Assembly: GCA_032191485.1 (NCBI GenBank)
Contig: JAVDOI010000012.1
Span: 17,089,718-17,153,717, forward strand
From: Leptoclinus maculatus
Lineage: Eukaryota; Chordata; Actinopteri; Perciformes; Stichaeidae
DNA: 64,000 bases
Direction of reading: 5' to 3'
Below the pieces are notes generated by a model. It was not told the DNA's origin, made no database searches, and worked only from the letters and a program-made list of their open reading frames with translations. Positions 47,121 through 58,590 of the stretch are shown piece by piece. The stretch's first letter is position 1; each line of letters opens with the position of its first letter. The translations under genes and the position numbers were made by a program.

Positions 47121-48464
47121 GTGACGTTCAATGACTACGGCCAAAACCTGTGATGAAAAAAATCACAACACAGCTTTATTTTAAGGGGTCAGAACCCAAA
47201 ATGGGAACCACATAGGGTTGTTTGCAAGATACCGATATGATATACATTTTGCTACAACTCAACCAAAAGATCTCCCACCACTGAGGCTTTAAAGCTTACA
47301 AATGCAAACAAACGCGATTCATTCATAACAACATTTAGCTGTGGGGCAAGTAGCTGCATGAACAATATGAATATAGACTACTTGAAATCCTGCCGATTCT
47401 CACACACTACTGAGACTACGGGTTTGGAGAAATACTGTATAAATATGTACAAGCAATTGACCCTTCGCTAAGTCCCGCCCCCCTCGAAACTGGCCAATGA
47501 AAACGTTGGTTCATATTTTTCTTCTTGTCAATAAATTCCATGAAAAGACCAAAACAAACACGTTCCTACTGAAGACACGAATATAAAAGTCACAAAGGAG
47601 TTGAAAGTGTTTGTCAGGGACTATTTTCAGAAATGAATTTGGAGTTTTATTACGTATTTACAGCAGAATGGTGAATGTGGGATTGACTTAAAATAAACTA
47701 CGGCGCCCACGTACATGTTGATAAAGGGAAGGTTCATCCGGTGAAACAGGGTGGCCCACCGATGTGGTTCTGTTTTTTAAACAATGATCTATGGCGCAGG
47801 GGAATAGGACATATCAGGCTTTGGCTACGATAATAAGTATGTTAAAAAAGCCTTTTTGTGGAGTTTGTTGACAATAACAACTATGAGACTCATCCTGCTT
47901 AATATTCACTTTCAAGTGGCGATAAACGTGAGTGCGTTGGGCAAAACCGGGGTCACAACACTGAAATGTTTATACTGTTTACCCCTCCTCTCTCTGTCTC
48001 TCTTTCTGTCTTCCTGTCCCTCCCTCCCTCCCTCCCTCTCTTTCTTGTTGACCTACTATCGCTGCCACCTCCTGTTTATTGTCTCTCTCTCTCACACACA
48101 TGCAAATGTTGTTCTTGGCATGACGAGGCAGAAAGACCAAAAGCAGTCAAATAAAAGCCACACTTCTCGGCCCTCTGTTTCCTTTGTCTCTCTGCCTCCC
48201 TCGCGCCTCCTCCCCCCTTCTCTCCCTAACACATGTGTTGCTCCCTCTTGCTTGACTCGAACAGGTGCCTTTCCCTCCACCACTGGTCGAGGTGTTTTTT
48301 TGTCCTCTCTCTCTCTCTGTGTGTGTGAATGTGTGTTTATAGGACCCTTCCTCCCCCTCTCTCCTCCCCTCTGTCAACCCATTCTCCTCCCCTCTCTCCT
48401 TCATTGCTCCGCTGCTACAGATGGCCATTGTTATCATGTGCGGCAAATGTCACTATTGATAGAG

Positions 48465-48468
<4 letters not shown>

Positions 48469-48498
<30 letters not shown>

Positions 48499-48813
48499 GG
48501 ATTCGCTTCCTTCCTCACGTCTACAGCTGCTGCTTCGAAGGGGACGAGGGGTTATCTTCGGCGTTATCCCAGCGTTCGTAGCCACGGGGCGAACCAATCC
48601 TCCCTCCCTCCCTCCCCCCACCTGATCTCTCCCTCTCTCTCCCCCCTCTGCTCTCTCTCTCCCCCCTCTGCTCTGTCGTCCTCCTCTCTCTTCACTCCGA
48701 GTCCTCCAGTGAGTGTCAGCGTCCCTGTGGCTCGGCGGTGACTGCTGCCTTCCTCTGTCACACTCTAGCTGCTCCCGCTGTCTCCCTGCCTCTGCTGCTC
48801 TCACCCTCCATCT

Positions 48814-48846
<33 letters not shown>
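48469..48846. repeat. (CT)n runs at 48469-48495 and 48819-48846 within pyrimidine-rich DNA
   Basis: Two CT arrays sit inside a longer polypyrimidine-biased region (about 47970-49080) with many CCCTCC and CTCTCC words. The long Ser/Leu/Pro and Arg/Glu/Gly frames on both strands are compositional artefacts of this bias. Confidence 0.9.
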
Positions 48847-48848
<2 letters not shown>

Positions 48849-48879
48849 GCTCTATCTCCCTCCCCTCCTCGCTGTCCTT

Positions 48880-49024
48880 CACTCCCTCGCTTCCTTGTTT
48901 TCCACTCCACTGCCGATCTCGGGGAAAATCATTGTTGGAGACAAATTTCTCTGTTTGCCGCTCACACAAAGAAAAGGGATTACGGCTTGATTTTCTGGCT
49001 CCGGGGGCTTCGCTCTGCATCCAG
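48880..49024 (+). other. Candidate untranslated exon or alternative start downstream of a CT/CpG-rich block
   Basis: A non-repetitive, moderately GC-rich segment (GCCGATCTCGGGGAAAATCA, TTGCCGCTCACACAAAGAAA, CGGGGGCTTCGCTCTGCATC) ends in CAG|GCAAGT, the consensus of the minor GC-AG class of splice donors. It follows pyrimidine-rich DNA with two (CT)n runs (48469-48495, 48819-48846) and CpG-containing stretches such as GGGTTATCTTCGGCGTTATC. This could be an internal promoter and first exon on the MAGI1 strand. Nothing proves transcription. Confidence 0.2.
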
Positions 49025-49936
49025 GCAAGTGGCAGCTCCTTATTCTCCTCTCTTTTTTCTTTTTCTCCCCCCCCCCCCCCCACACTCTCACCAACCATCC
49101 GCCATCCGAAGCCTGTGATGTATGCATGGCAGAGAGAGTGTGTGTATGTGGCTGATGCTGTGTATATAGGCTAAGGGAATCAGGGGGAGGTGGGGGTAAA
49201 GGTGGGAGTTATGGGGGGGGGGGGGGCTGGCCCACTCGGAGCAGGCACGTCCAACCCAGAGGGACAGATGGCCAGTAGCCCTGGTGCTTTTTCCTCTTTG
49301 GTTCTCTAATTCACCCTGCAGGCTTTGTGTAAGGCCCACTAGTACACAGACCTTCTTTTCAAGGAGCAAGAGATGGCTGCTCTCCTTAGCTAGAGGAGGG
49401 AGGGAGGGAGGGGGGGGAGGGAGGGGGGTATCTGTGTGTGAAGAACGGACAGGGTAAAGGGAAGGAGGAGGAGGAAGAGAAGGAGGGGGGGGGGGGTTGC
49501 TGTAGAGGCAGAGCGAGCTTTTACGGGGAGGTTAGGATAGGAGAGGAGATGAGGAGCTGAGAGGGGGGTCATCAGCCTCGAATGCATGGAGGTCAGGTCC
49601 AGATGCTGCCCAAACAAAAGGGCTTCTCTGGGGGGGGAAGCGTGGCACTCGCCATTGTGTGTGTATGTGTGTGTCGCTGCATTGCAGGGTGCTGCCGGGG
49701 AGCCTCATGCTAATGACGGCCATTCATTCTCGCAACGCATGAGTGGGGGCCCCTGGCTTCTGTCCGCCTGCTTTTCACGTATACGCACGGCTCGTAGTTT
49801 TTGTTCATTGCAACCGAAATATCTGCTGCGTAAACGTGCAATGGTGCACTCGGGGAAACGACGACTGGCCCCCCAAAGCTCATTAAGGGAGCTGGTTAAA
49901 TGTGTGTTTTATTGCATAGTAATGGTGAATGAAGAC

Positions 49937-49938
<2 letters not shown>

Positions 49939-50028
<90 letters not shown>
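49939..50028. repeat. Long (GT)n microsatellite, about 45 units
   Basis: An uninterrupted 90-bp GT array, followed by a short GTGTGTGTG after GGACTAT. Confidence 0.95.
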
Positions 50029-51254
50029 ACTATGTGTGTGTGTGAGGCTTATGTTTAATGCATGTGTTGGTGTTTTTTATTGCCATATTTAGCATATTTT
50101 ACAGATACAGTCACAAACTGGTACTATTAAAATATATCGGGCCAAAAGGACTGCAGGTCTCCCTTCTTGTTTTAGTGCGATTGGTCCAGTGGGTGGAAGG
50201 TGGAGGCTGTGGATCTCTGACGTTGTTTTTGTTATTGACAATCTCCTCCAGGCCCATTTCAAAGGCATCTCAAGAAGAGACCATTACAACAACACAACCT
50301 CTGTTTCCGCACCTTGAGTTTAGAACAAGCTGCGCCTCGCGTCTGCTCTCCGCTCTGATTGTCAATCCAAAGTGTAGCTCACAGTTATTATTATTGTTAT
50401 TCAAAATACTCCATCATGTTTCCTCGCCCAAGCTCATGTAAGACAATTGTCCTTTGATCAAGTGAATGCTCAGAGATGTGATGTGACAGGATGAACCCCA
50501 GAGTCAATTTAAAGTGATCAGCCCCTGATTAATGAGCCACTGTGGTGTCCCACATGAAAGGCCTCATGTAGTCCTCTCCTGCTTCGTCCAGAGCTGGGAG
50601 TCCCGTCCACATGGAGCAAAAACAGAGCTTGGGATTGTTGATGAACACAGGTGTAGCTCTCTACTATTTACAGATTATATATTTCACACGGCCGGCTAGC
50701 GTGTCTATTTTTGTGGTCGTGGTTTGCGATGACGATAACCTCGGTCGAGATCGAGGAGAATGAACTGCTGATTCACCGACTGAACAAAGATTCTCTGTTG
50801 CGATCGCGTCGTCCTCGACAAGACTGATCTGTGTGCGAGTGTCTTGTGATGGTTTGGTTGTGGATCTGCTGTGGCGGCTATAGCTAGCACATGTGCTGTA
50901 GCTCCTGAGTGTTTTTGTGAGCCTCAATGCCTCCGAGCAGATGGATCTGAAGTCGGATAAGTTTCTCTTCATGTGGCTGCTTTCAGTATCGGTTGCGTTT
51001 TGAGCATATTTACTCCTGTGGAGGAGTGCGCTTTGATTATCCCAGGGCTTTATTTGGTGTTTATCTATAGCAAACTTACCAATCTACATCATGATTAGAG
51101 CATTTACAGTGTGTCTTATGCAGTTTCTGCTTGTTGTTTTTAATAGTTGGTTGTTAGAATAGCTGAGCAGTGTGTTGTTAATGACATTTGTTACATGAAT
51201 ATTTTCTTCGCCATCCCTACATACCGCTGCTATTTTGCCATTGTTGTAGTCAAG

Positions 51255-51405
51255 ACCCCCAAAAACCAAGACCAAGACTTTGAGAAGTTCAGACCAAGTC
51301 AAGACCACGATCAGAGTGTTTCGAGACCAAGACAAGACCAAGACTTTGAGGGGTGGAAGACCAAGTCCAGACCAAGAACAGACCAGTGCAAGTCTCACCC
51401 TGCAT
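51255..51405 (+). repeat. GACCAAGAC-rich minisatellite-like segment
   Basis: AAGACCAAGACTTTGAG occurs twice about 65 bp apart, embedded in repeated GACCAAG, AGACCA and CAAGTC words (CAAGACCACGATCAG, GACCAAGTCCAGACCAAGAA). It is an imperfect short-period array; similar strings occur inside dispersed repeats of fish. The frame here is rich in Asp, Gln and Lys only because of the repeat. Confidence 0.6.
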
Positions 51406-51599
51406 GACACACTTAAGATAAAATGTGGAATATGCAATCACAGCAAGCAGATGGTTAGCTTAGCTTACAGGAAGCAAGAGGAAGCTGCTTAATACGTGGT
51501 ATCTGTTTGCTGCTAGTAAAAACTACTGTTACGCATTGTTTTTACTCTTCATTTATTGCACAGATGAAACAAAGAAAGATATAACGTGTTCACAACATG

Positions 51600-51730
51600 T
51601 GCTTTTAAGGTAGGCAACCTTTAGAGCCATGCTAGCTGTTTCCCCCTGCTTCCAGTGATTGTGCTAAGCTAGGCTAATCTGCTGGTTGAAGCTTCATATT
51701 CCGTGTATTTACACTAGAGTGCTTTTGATC
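51600..51730 (-). repeat. Teleost-type interspersed repeat (GCTAAGCTAGGCTAATC), inverted copy
   Basis: ATGCTAGCTGTTTCCCCCTG, CTTCCAGTGATTGTGCTAAG, CTAGGCTAATCTGCTGGTTG and AAGCTTCATATTCCGTGTAT are the reverse complement of the canonical order seen at 8275-8395 and 42885-43010. A related plus-orientation fragment (GGTTAGCTTAGCTTACAGGA) lies at about 51452. Confidence 0.55.
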
Positions 51731-52499
51731 TTCTCTCTCTCTCTTACGTGAAAGTGTAATTTATAAAATGTCAAAATATACCCCCAAACAAAGAAATCCA
51801 GCTGTGTGATTTCTACTCCACAGGTTGACCGATTATAAAACTGTAGACAGGTAATATTCACATTTTACAGATATACCAGTATCTGCAAAATCTGATAAAG
51901 CATCACACCAGTAAACGCTGCGTGAAGCTTGTTAGACATTGCAAAGTTATGCAAAGTTATGTTCTGTTGGCAAGCTATGAACTGAGTTTAGCTTTGTTAA
52001 TCCAACAAAAACATGTCCAATCTTGTCCTTCAACTACTCACTAGTAAAAATATAACCTAAGTAGCCTAATATTTATTCATAGGTTGATGTAAATACTTAA
52101 TACACAAACAATCAATCTCAGACATATTGCTTAAACTGTATTTAAGGTAACACATGCAACGGTTTTACATCAAGGTACAAAATGTAGCAATCAACACGTT
52201 TGTTAATTCACGTCAGAACCGCCAGTAAAGCTGCTGTTATTTATTTTTTAGCTGTGGTACAATGAGGACATGTGGCTAAGATTGGACCATGTGAATCCAA
52301 GCAGAAATCTGCAGTCCTCTTCCCTCAGGGCAGCTCTAGGGGTTTGTGGTCAGGCTGCCTGGGCAGCAGTCCATGTCCATGCAGGTACAGGCCTGCGCTG
52401 CCAGGTGCAAGCTTTCCTTTGGTCTGCCGTTGGGCCCTTAATCTCCCAAGATCCTAAATCAATTAAGTCAAAGCATAGTAAACAAATAGAGTTTGTAAC

Positions 52500-52950
52500 T
52501 AAACTGGGCGGCAACCTCCAGTTCTGAAAAGTGAAGCCAAGGAAGGAAGTGACTTCAATTTGCATTCTCTCTAATGGCCACCAGGGGGCGACTCCTCTGG
52601 TTGTATAGAAGTCTATGAGAAAATGACTCTACTTCTCTCTTGATTTATTACCTCAGTAAACATTGTAAACATGAGTTTATGGTCTCAATCTCTAGTTTCA
52701 AGTCTTCTTCAATACAGCATGATGTTCATTTAGTAAATTATGGTCCATTTAGAGTCAAATAGACCACAGCGTTGTCCATGAAAATAACATTTTGGTCGCC
52801 TAAAAATGTCTTAATCAGCATTCGGTTGTACTTAGCTCCACCCTCCCGTGTCACCTCTGGTGGCAAAAAAACAAGATGGCGACGGCCAAAATGCCGAACT
52901 CAAGGTTTCAAAAGAGTACTAACCAACAGGTGACGTCACGGTGACTACAT
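52500..52950 (+). repeat. GGGGGCGACTCCTCTGG repeat family, copy A3
   Basis: Core blocks are nearly identical to A1, A2 and A4. A deletion joins CAAATAGACCACAGCG to the right-hand part (TTTGGTCGCCTAAAAATGTC, AGCTCCACCCTCCCGTGTCA, AAGATGGCGACGGCCAAAAT). Confidence 0.75.
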
Positions 52951-53236
52951 CCGCTTCTTACTGAACAAAAAAACAAAAAGAGCTGGTAACAACAGCATCT
53001 TTTACTCTACAGGCTACAGTACCCTCCTCCCATCTTCTTCTACACCCTGAATCCTACATCCTACATCCTACGTCCTTGTCCTGCTGCCCTCTACACCCTT
53101 CCTTAACCCAGCATTCACCCCTGGAGAGGTTTTCCCAGTCACGAGACCTGCCTGAAGCTGGCTGTTTATCAGGAGGCACCATGTGTTAGGTAATGTCAAG
53201 CGTCTATATTTATGGCTAAGATAGCAGGAGAAGGGA

Positions 53237-53260
53237 AGAGAGAGAGAGAGAGAGAGAGAG
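53237..53260. repeat. (GA)n microsatellite
   Basis: About 12 GA units, followed by GGGAGGGAGGGAGAG purine-rich sequence. Confidence 0.95.
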
Positions 53261-53429
53261 CACGAGGAAGAGGGAGGGAGGGAGAGTGGGCGGGAGTATG
53301 AGGGGGGGGCTGCAGCCATTGGCCTCAGACAGGAACTGGAGTGTGAATAGCTCACAATGGCTTAGCTTCTAAGCTGGGCTGGACCTCTAATTTGCTCTGC
53401 TTGTGGAGCTTTGAAGAAAAACGGCAGCT

Positions 53430-53636
53430 GCCTACATAGCTGCCTGCCTGAATGAGCTCACAGGCTGGGGAGCTAGCACTCGCTCACAGACAACCGGGTG
53501 ATCCATGGATGGTTTGGTGCGGAGAGGGAGAGCAGAATTCAGCCCACTTGGATCTATCTTTTTGAATATTTCTGTGGAATAACGAACAGGGAGGAAAACA
53601 AGCAGCAGCAGCAGCAGCAGCAGTGGCGGTGTAGAG
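53430..53636 (+). other. Candidate alternative first exon with a (CAG)7 tract and consensus donor
   Basis: Non-repetitive sequence from about 53330 (GGCCTCAGACAGGAACTGG, CTTAGCTTCTAAGCTGGGCT) runs into (CAG)7 at 53603-53623 and ends TAGAG|GTAAAT, a good GT donor at 53637. The purine-rich, GC-containing DNA just upstream could be a promoter. The segment would be a leader exon splicing to MAGI1 exon 3. A frame opening at ATG 53498 crosses the CAG tract as polyglutamine but cannot be shown to be used. Sequence alone does not prove transcription. Confidence 0.25.
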
Positions 53637-54489
53637 GTAAATCTGTGACATTTACTTTTTCTCCTGGGAATGATGCCCTGGCTTCCGGGATTAGATTGGA
53701 GGGGATGAGGGTGGGGGGGGATAGACACACAGAGGCAGGTGGATTTTTCTTTTCTTTGAAAGAGAGAGAGAGAGAGACTGTGAGACTCGGTGCTGATGCA
53801 GATTTGCGGTGTGGTATTAATTAACCGATGTGCAGTACCATGTGTCTGTGCTGATGGACGGATGTGTGTGTGTGCATATACGTTTGTCTGCCACATCTTC
53901 CCCTCATTTTATCTCCCTCCTCCCAGCTTTACTCTCTGAATGAAAGCTCCCTCCCCCTTTTCTCCAATCGCAGTTTTCTCCAATAAACTGTTGTCTTTTG
54001 TGGCATTTTTTTTTTTTTATACAAGATTTCCAGCTAGTGACGCTTCAGATTGCATGTGCCCACTATTCATTTTCAGCCCCCCCGCCCCCTCCCACCCCCC
54101 TCTCTCCTTTCCCATTCTTCTCCCCCATATTGAAAGGGGAGAGATGGGGAGGGAGCAGGGGGAACAGCAGGAGAATAGCGGCTGGGACTCAGCTGTGAGG
54201 AGTGTTGTGGCGCGAGCTGGAAAGAATGGCCCGTTGTGTCGGGCGGCAGCGGTATTGTGTGTCTGTCCTCTCTGTCCTTCTGCTCTTTAATGGGTAACTG
54301 CATCGTCCCTTGATTCAAGCAATCACAGCGAGGAACCTCAATGAAGTAGAGTCTTTGATTTAACAAATAAATAGTTATCCTTTACATAAAATGTAGGGCT
54401 GGGTTTTTGTTTGAGATGTTTTTCATACCTGAGATGCTGAAACTGATACTTTACTTTGAGAAATATGAGCATGATATTCTACCGAAGAG

Positions 54490-54600
54490 CGGAAATGATT
54501 AGTCGATTAATCGATTAGTCGATCTGCAACTGTTTTGTCTTGTCCCCAAATATTAACGAGTTCCACCTAATCAGCTGTAGTGATCTGCAGCTCTGTTTTT
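54490..54600 (+). repeat. Degenerate hAT-like end (TAGTCGATTAATCGATTAGTCGAT)
   Basis: The phased TCGATTA words followed by CTGCAACTGTTTTGTCTTG recall the subterminal region of the hAT element at 22030-23067. Only a fragment is left. Confidence 0.4.
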
Positions 54601-56754
54601 TCTGATTTCAACTGTCAGCTCAAAGAAAAGTAAATCACGATACAAACTTCTTTTTCCTGCTGGTACCCAAAAGAAAAAGTCTTGACGTGCGTAAACGCGA
54701 CCCTCTTTTTGCAGCACTGCAGATATAACTTGTTCTCGTTTTATTGTGACTTTCACAGGCTGCTTGTGTTTCATCGTGCGAGACCAGAAGAAGCATTGTG
54801 GCTCTGCTGCTGAAGCTTCCCCAAAACCCCACGCTAGTTAATTGAAATCACTACAGCATGGCGCGCTCTGAGCAGCACCTTGGCCCCTGATAGGATCTGG
54901 AGCGGGGCTGCTATTTGCTTAATCATTAATCTGAGGGCCTCCGCTACGTTGATTCCCTTCTCCGTTCCCCTTCATAAATCATTATGGCCCGGCGAACCCT
55001 TTAACGGGGGATGGAAGTGCTGATTGAACACAGCCACGGCACTCGGGACCCAATACTCACCTTGGTCTCCCGGGGGTCAGACGATCCGGATTGAGGGAAC
55101 AAGTCCAGCACCTGTCCATCTCAGCAGCTGCAGACTTCCAAAGCCTTAAAGGCACGAAGATGGAGTGACACATAAATTTAATGAGTTGAACCCCGGACCG
55201 AATATTCCGTATTAGTCCTATTAGCATCGCTAAAAAGATTTGTCCCACCGACACCATAATGGATGCAAATGGCCATCTATCCGTAGTTTGTGGTTGAGAC
55301 GCTCCCATCGTCTGACCAGTGTATTAAGGGACTACTTGTGTGGACGAGGCCTTAAAGTGCTGCCTCAATCAATGCTGCTCCGGTAATTGGCTTAAAGGCC
55401 CCAGAGAGTTGCCCGCTAACTCCCTGTGTGACTGTTGCCTCTTCTCTGGCTCCCCCCCCCCCCCCCCCCCCCCCTCCTGCTCTGTCTGCTCTCACATACG
55501 CTCATGCAATTTCTTTCTCACGTCACCTCTCAGCCTCTGTTTTCATAACACACAACACCGAGCGTGTGTTTGTCCTGGAAACACGCCCCGTTTTTTTATG
55601 TTGTAGCTGCAACGTCTCGTGATGCGGACGGGACAAACGCTAGTGGTAAGGTGTCGTTTATTTAAGAATCTAAAAGTTTGATGTGACTTTATCTTTTCAC
55701 TTCGAATTCAAACAGTCACTTAGACATTATTATCGCATTGTTAGGAATTAATGTTGGATCAAAAGAAAAGGTCCATTTCCCTGCTCAGTTTACGGTCCCC
55801 AGGTCAGTTGGAAGTTCTTGCCCCATCCCCCGTGGCGGTCGCACTCGCAACCAGCAGGGGTTAAAAACAGCAGATGTTTGGCTGAACCGGTGTGTGTGTG
55901 TGTGTCTGCGAGTGTGTGTATGTCTGTGTTAGACAGTGAGTGGAAGCTCCCCAGACCAACAACAGCAGGAAGGCGATTGAGGGTATCAGATGTCAGAGTG
56001 CTGTCAGCCCCACCGGCCATTGTTAATACACAGGGGGGACCTTTTTCTTTTTCTTTTTTCACCTGGCTTTGTGGTTTTGGTGGTGTGTGCATACTGTAAG
56101 CATGTTTGTTGTGATTTTATAGACACACAAAATGAGCTTTCGTGGTCTTCATCACGGACGTCATTTTGAGTTTTTAAGTTTGTTTACTCTGATGACGACC
56201 GGTGGAGGAGTGAACATCTGAGGAGTCAAGAGAGGAGTTCAGGTTAGATTGGCCTCAAATAACAGTGAACCAAACTGACTCAGGGTCAGAACAGGACATC
56301 AAGAGAGAGAGAGAGAGAGAGAAACATCACCTTTAGACTGACATCCTGCACTTCACGTGTTTGTTTGTTTGCACAATACAAGATGGAAATGTAAAATGTA
56401 GAGAGCCAGAGAGAAGAACCTAAGCTTTTAGAAAAATATAAAATACTACGAACACGTTTGTATTTCCGTCTTGTGAAGCGTGCTCCAAATTGCACACAAT
56501 AGCAATCCGGTGCTATCAAGTGACTATACTCTGTCAGTAGCAAATGAGTGTCGGGTGTAACAATACTATGAAACGCTGTCTGCTGACATCCAAGTGTTTG
56601 GTTCGTTTTCAGGCCAGAAATAGCATCCAGGTTTAGGTTATTGTTAGTCTGTGAGGATTAGGTAAAGTCCATTGTTCTTACTTCATCAACCAATTAGGTG
56701 CTTAGCTAACAAAGGACAAAATCACGTACAAATAAAAGAGGGACTGTTACTTTT

Positions 56755-56960
56755 TTGACTTGATAAACCATATCAAGTCATCCATATTTTTGGTTAGATG
56801 ACTGAAATAAGGTCTGTGGTTAACACAAGCTTAAGAGAGTTTAACGTTTTGTTCTAGGATATAAAATACGTCAGTAAATACCCCTCTCTGGCATCTTGAA
56901 GCTTTTAAGTGTGTTATTAAAAAAGGCGGTTGCTAACATGTGGGCTAAATGAGACAACGA
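56755..56960 (-). repeat. CTGCTGCAGGGA / CTTAAGCTTGTG repeat family, inverted fragment
   Basis: ATAAGGTCTGTGGTTAACAC, AAGCTTAAGAGAGTTTAACG, AAAATACGTCAGTAAATACC and AAAAAAGGCGGTTGCTAACA are the reverse complement of parts of the copies at 6755-7095 and 9640-10190. Confidence 0.5.
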
Positions 56961-57999
56961 AACGTCATCACGCTGACTGGTCGGCCTTCACAGACTTGGA
57001 CTGTGACAACAAGATGTTTTTTCTTACTTTGGTGAGATTGCTCTTGAGCGCTCGTAAGATTTTCTTTTACCTAAGAGAAGAGCAAAATGTTGCACGTGGA
57101 TATCTCTTGACAGGCTCAAGCCACTTTTAGACCATACAAATATTCACTCGGCTACATGAATGAAATATTTAGTCAGCCTCCACAGATAACAGCTTCCCTC
57201 TCAGTACAAACTCTCATGGCTTGCGTCAGCCCACCAGAAATGGCTGCAGTGCAAGTTTGCTTCATGCATAAACAGGATATTTTTATTTTTTTTACAGTGT
57301 ACATTCAAGGACATAGTTTTGCATTTTCAACGACGTATAAAGTCCGTTTGTGTTTGTTTTTTGTCCAAATACTCGGTGGACCAGCATTTCAGTGGATCTT
57401 CTTTAGCTCAGTATTTGTGATGGAAAAAGGCCAATTGATGTGGGGCAATATATGAGGGAAAATATGATTCTTTTTTGGCTGGTAAAACAGTGAAGGTTGA
57501 GCCCTGTGTATTGTAAAAGATTCAGTAGCCAGATGGCCTCAGAATCTGCTTTTCTCTGAAGCTAGATAAAATGGCCTCTAAATGTTTGACACTAAAGCAA
57601 CTCTTTTACAGAAGCAGAAGCGTTAACAAACATTCAGGAAATGCAAACTAAAAAGATTCTTTCCAAGTCCATGTGGATAAGATGAAGGAACTTCAAGTTG
57701 CTTTCTATTTACTGTACGTGTTTTGGTGCAGGTGGAAGTGAGGTTTTACTTAAATGTGAAAAAAACTGATCAAAACAAGTGTTTATATCTGTTTCTAAGT
57801 GATCAAGAGAGAAGTGCACATGTTCTTTTGTGTCAGGACATTGATGCCATCATGTAGTAAGTTGATTAAGGTCTGCTGATAGTAAGGCCATCTTAGTCAC
57901 ATCATTATGTGTTGCCGCCTTCTGTAGTACCTCGCTGAGAGACGTCCCTGCTATGCTGCACTTGAAGTGGATCTCTTTGGGGCGTGTTAACCTTCTTAT

Positions 58000-58590
58000 C
58001 AGACGGCAACCTTGCAGGTCTGAAAAGTGAAGCCAATGCTGAAGTGTCCTAAAACTTGCATTCTTTCTAATGTCCACCAGGGGGCGACTCCTCTGGTTGT
58101 ATAGACGTCTATGAGAAAATGACTCTACTTCTCTCTTGATTTATTACCTCAGTAAACATTGTAAACATGAGTTTATGGTCTCAATCTCTAGTTTCAAGTC
58201 TTCTTCAATACAGCATGATGTTCATTTAGTACATTATGGTCCATTTAGAGTCAAACAGACCATAAAGCAGGGTATGCTTTAGGGCGGGGCTACACGGTGA
58301 TTGACAGGTTGCCACCACGGCGTAGTCCAAACTGGGAGTTGTTCGTGTTTTCATCTCTGAACTTTAACCCTTTCACGGTGTGTTTTCACTTCATGAAAGT
58401 TAATAGTAACTTTGTTATTAAAATTGTATTTAGCTCCGCCCTCGGGTTTCAATTCTGGTTGCAAAAAAACAAGATGGCTTCGGCCATAATGCTGAACTTG
58501 AGGCTTCAAAACCGTAGTCCACAAACCAATCTGTGATTTTCACGGTGACTATACGTTCACTTCTGATGTACAGACTATGCTTCTGCTCTT
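58000..58590 (+). repeat. GGGGGCGACTCCTCTGG repeat family, copy A4 (fullest)
   Basis: It runs from GAAAAGTGAAGCCAATGCTG through the near-invariant core (GACTCTACTTCTCTCTTGAT, TACAGCATGATGTTCATTTA, GCTTTAGGGCGGGGCTACAC) to AAGATGGCTTCGGCCATAAT, GAGGCTTCAAAACCGTAGTC and GATGTACAGACTATGC. The end reads CATAGTCTGTAC in reverse, matching the other end-fragments in the window. Confidence 0.75.

Noticed and set aside
47856..49174. Several frames up to 241 codons on both strands
   Set aside because: Ser/Leu/Pro-rich on one strand and Arg/Glu/Gly-rich on the other, as expected from CT-biased DNA with few stops; no domain and no consistent start.
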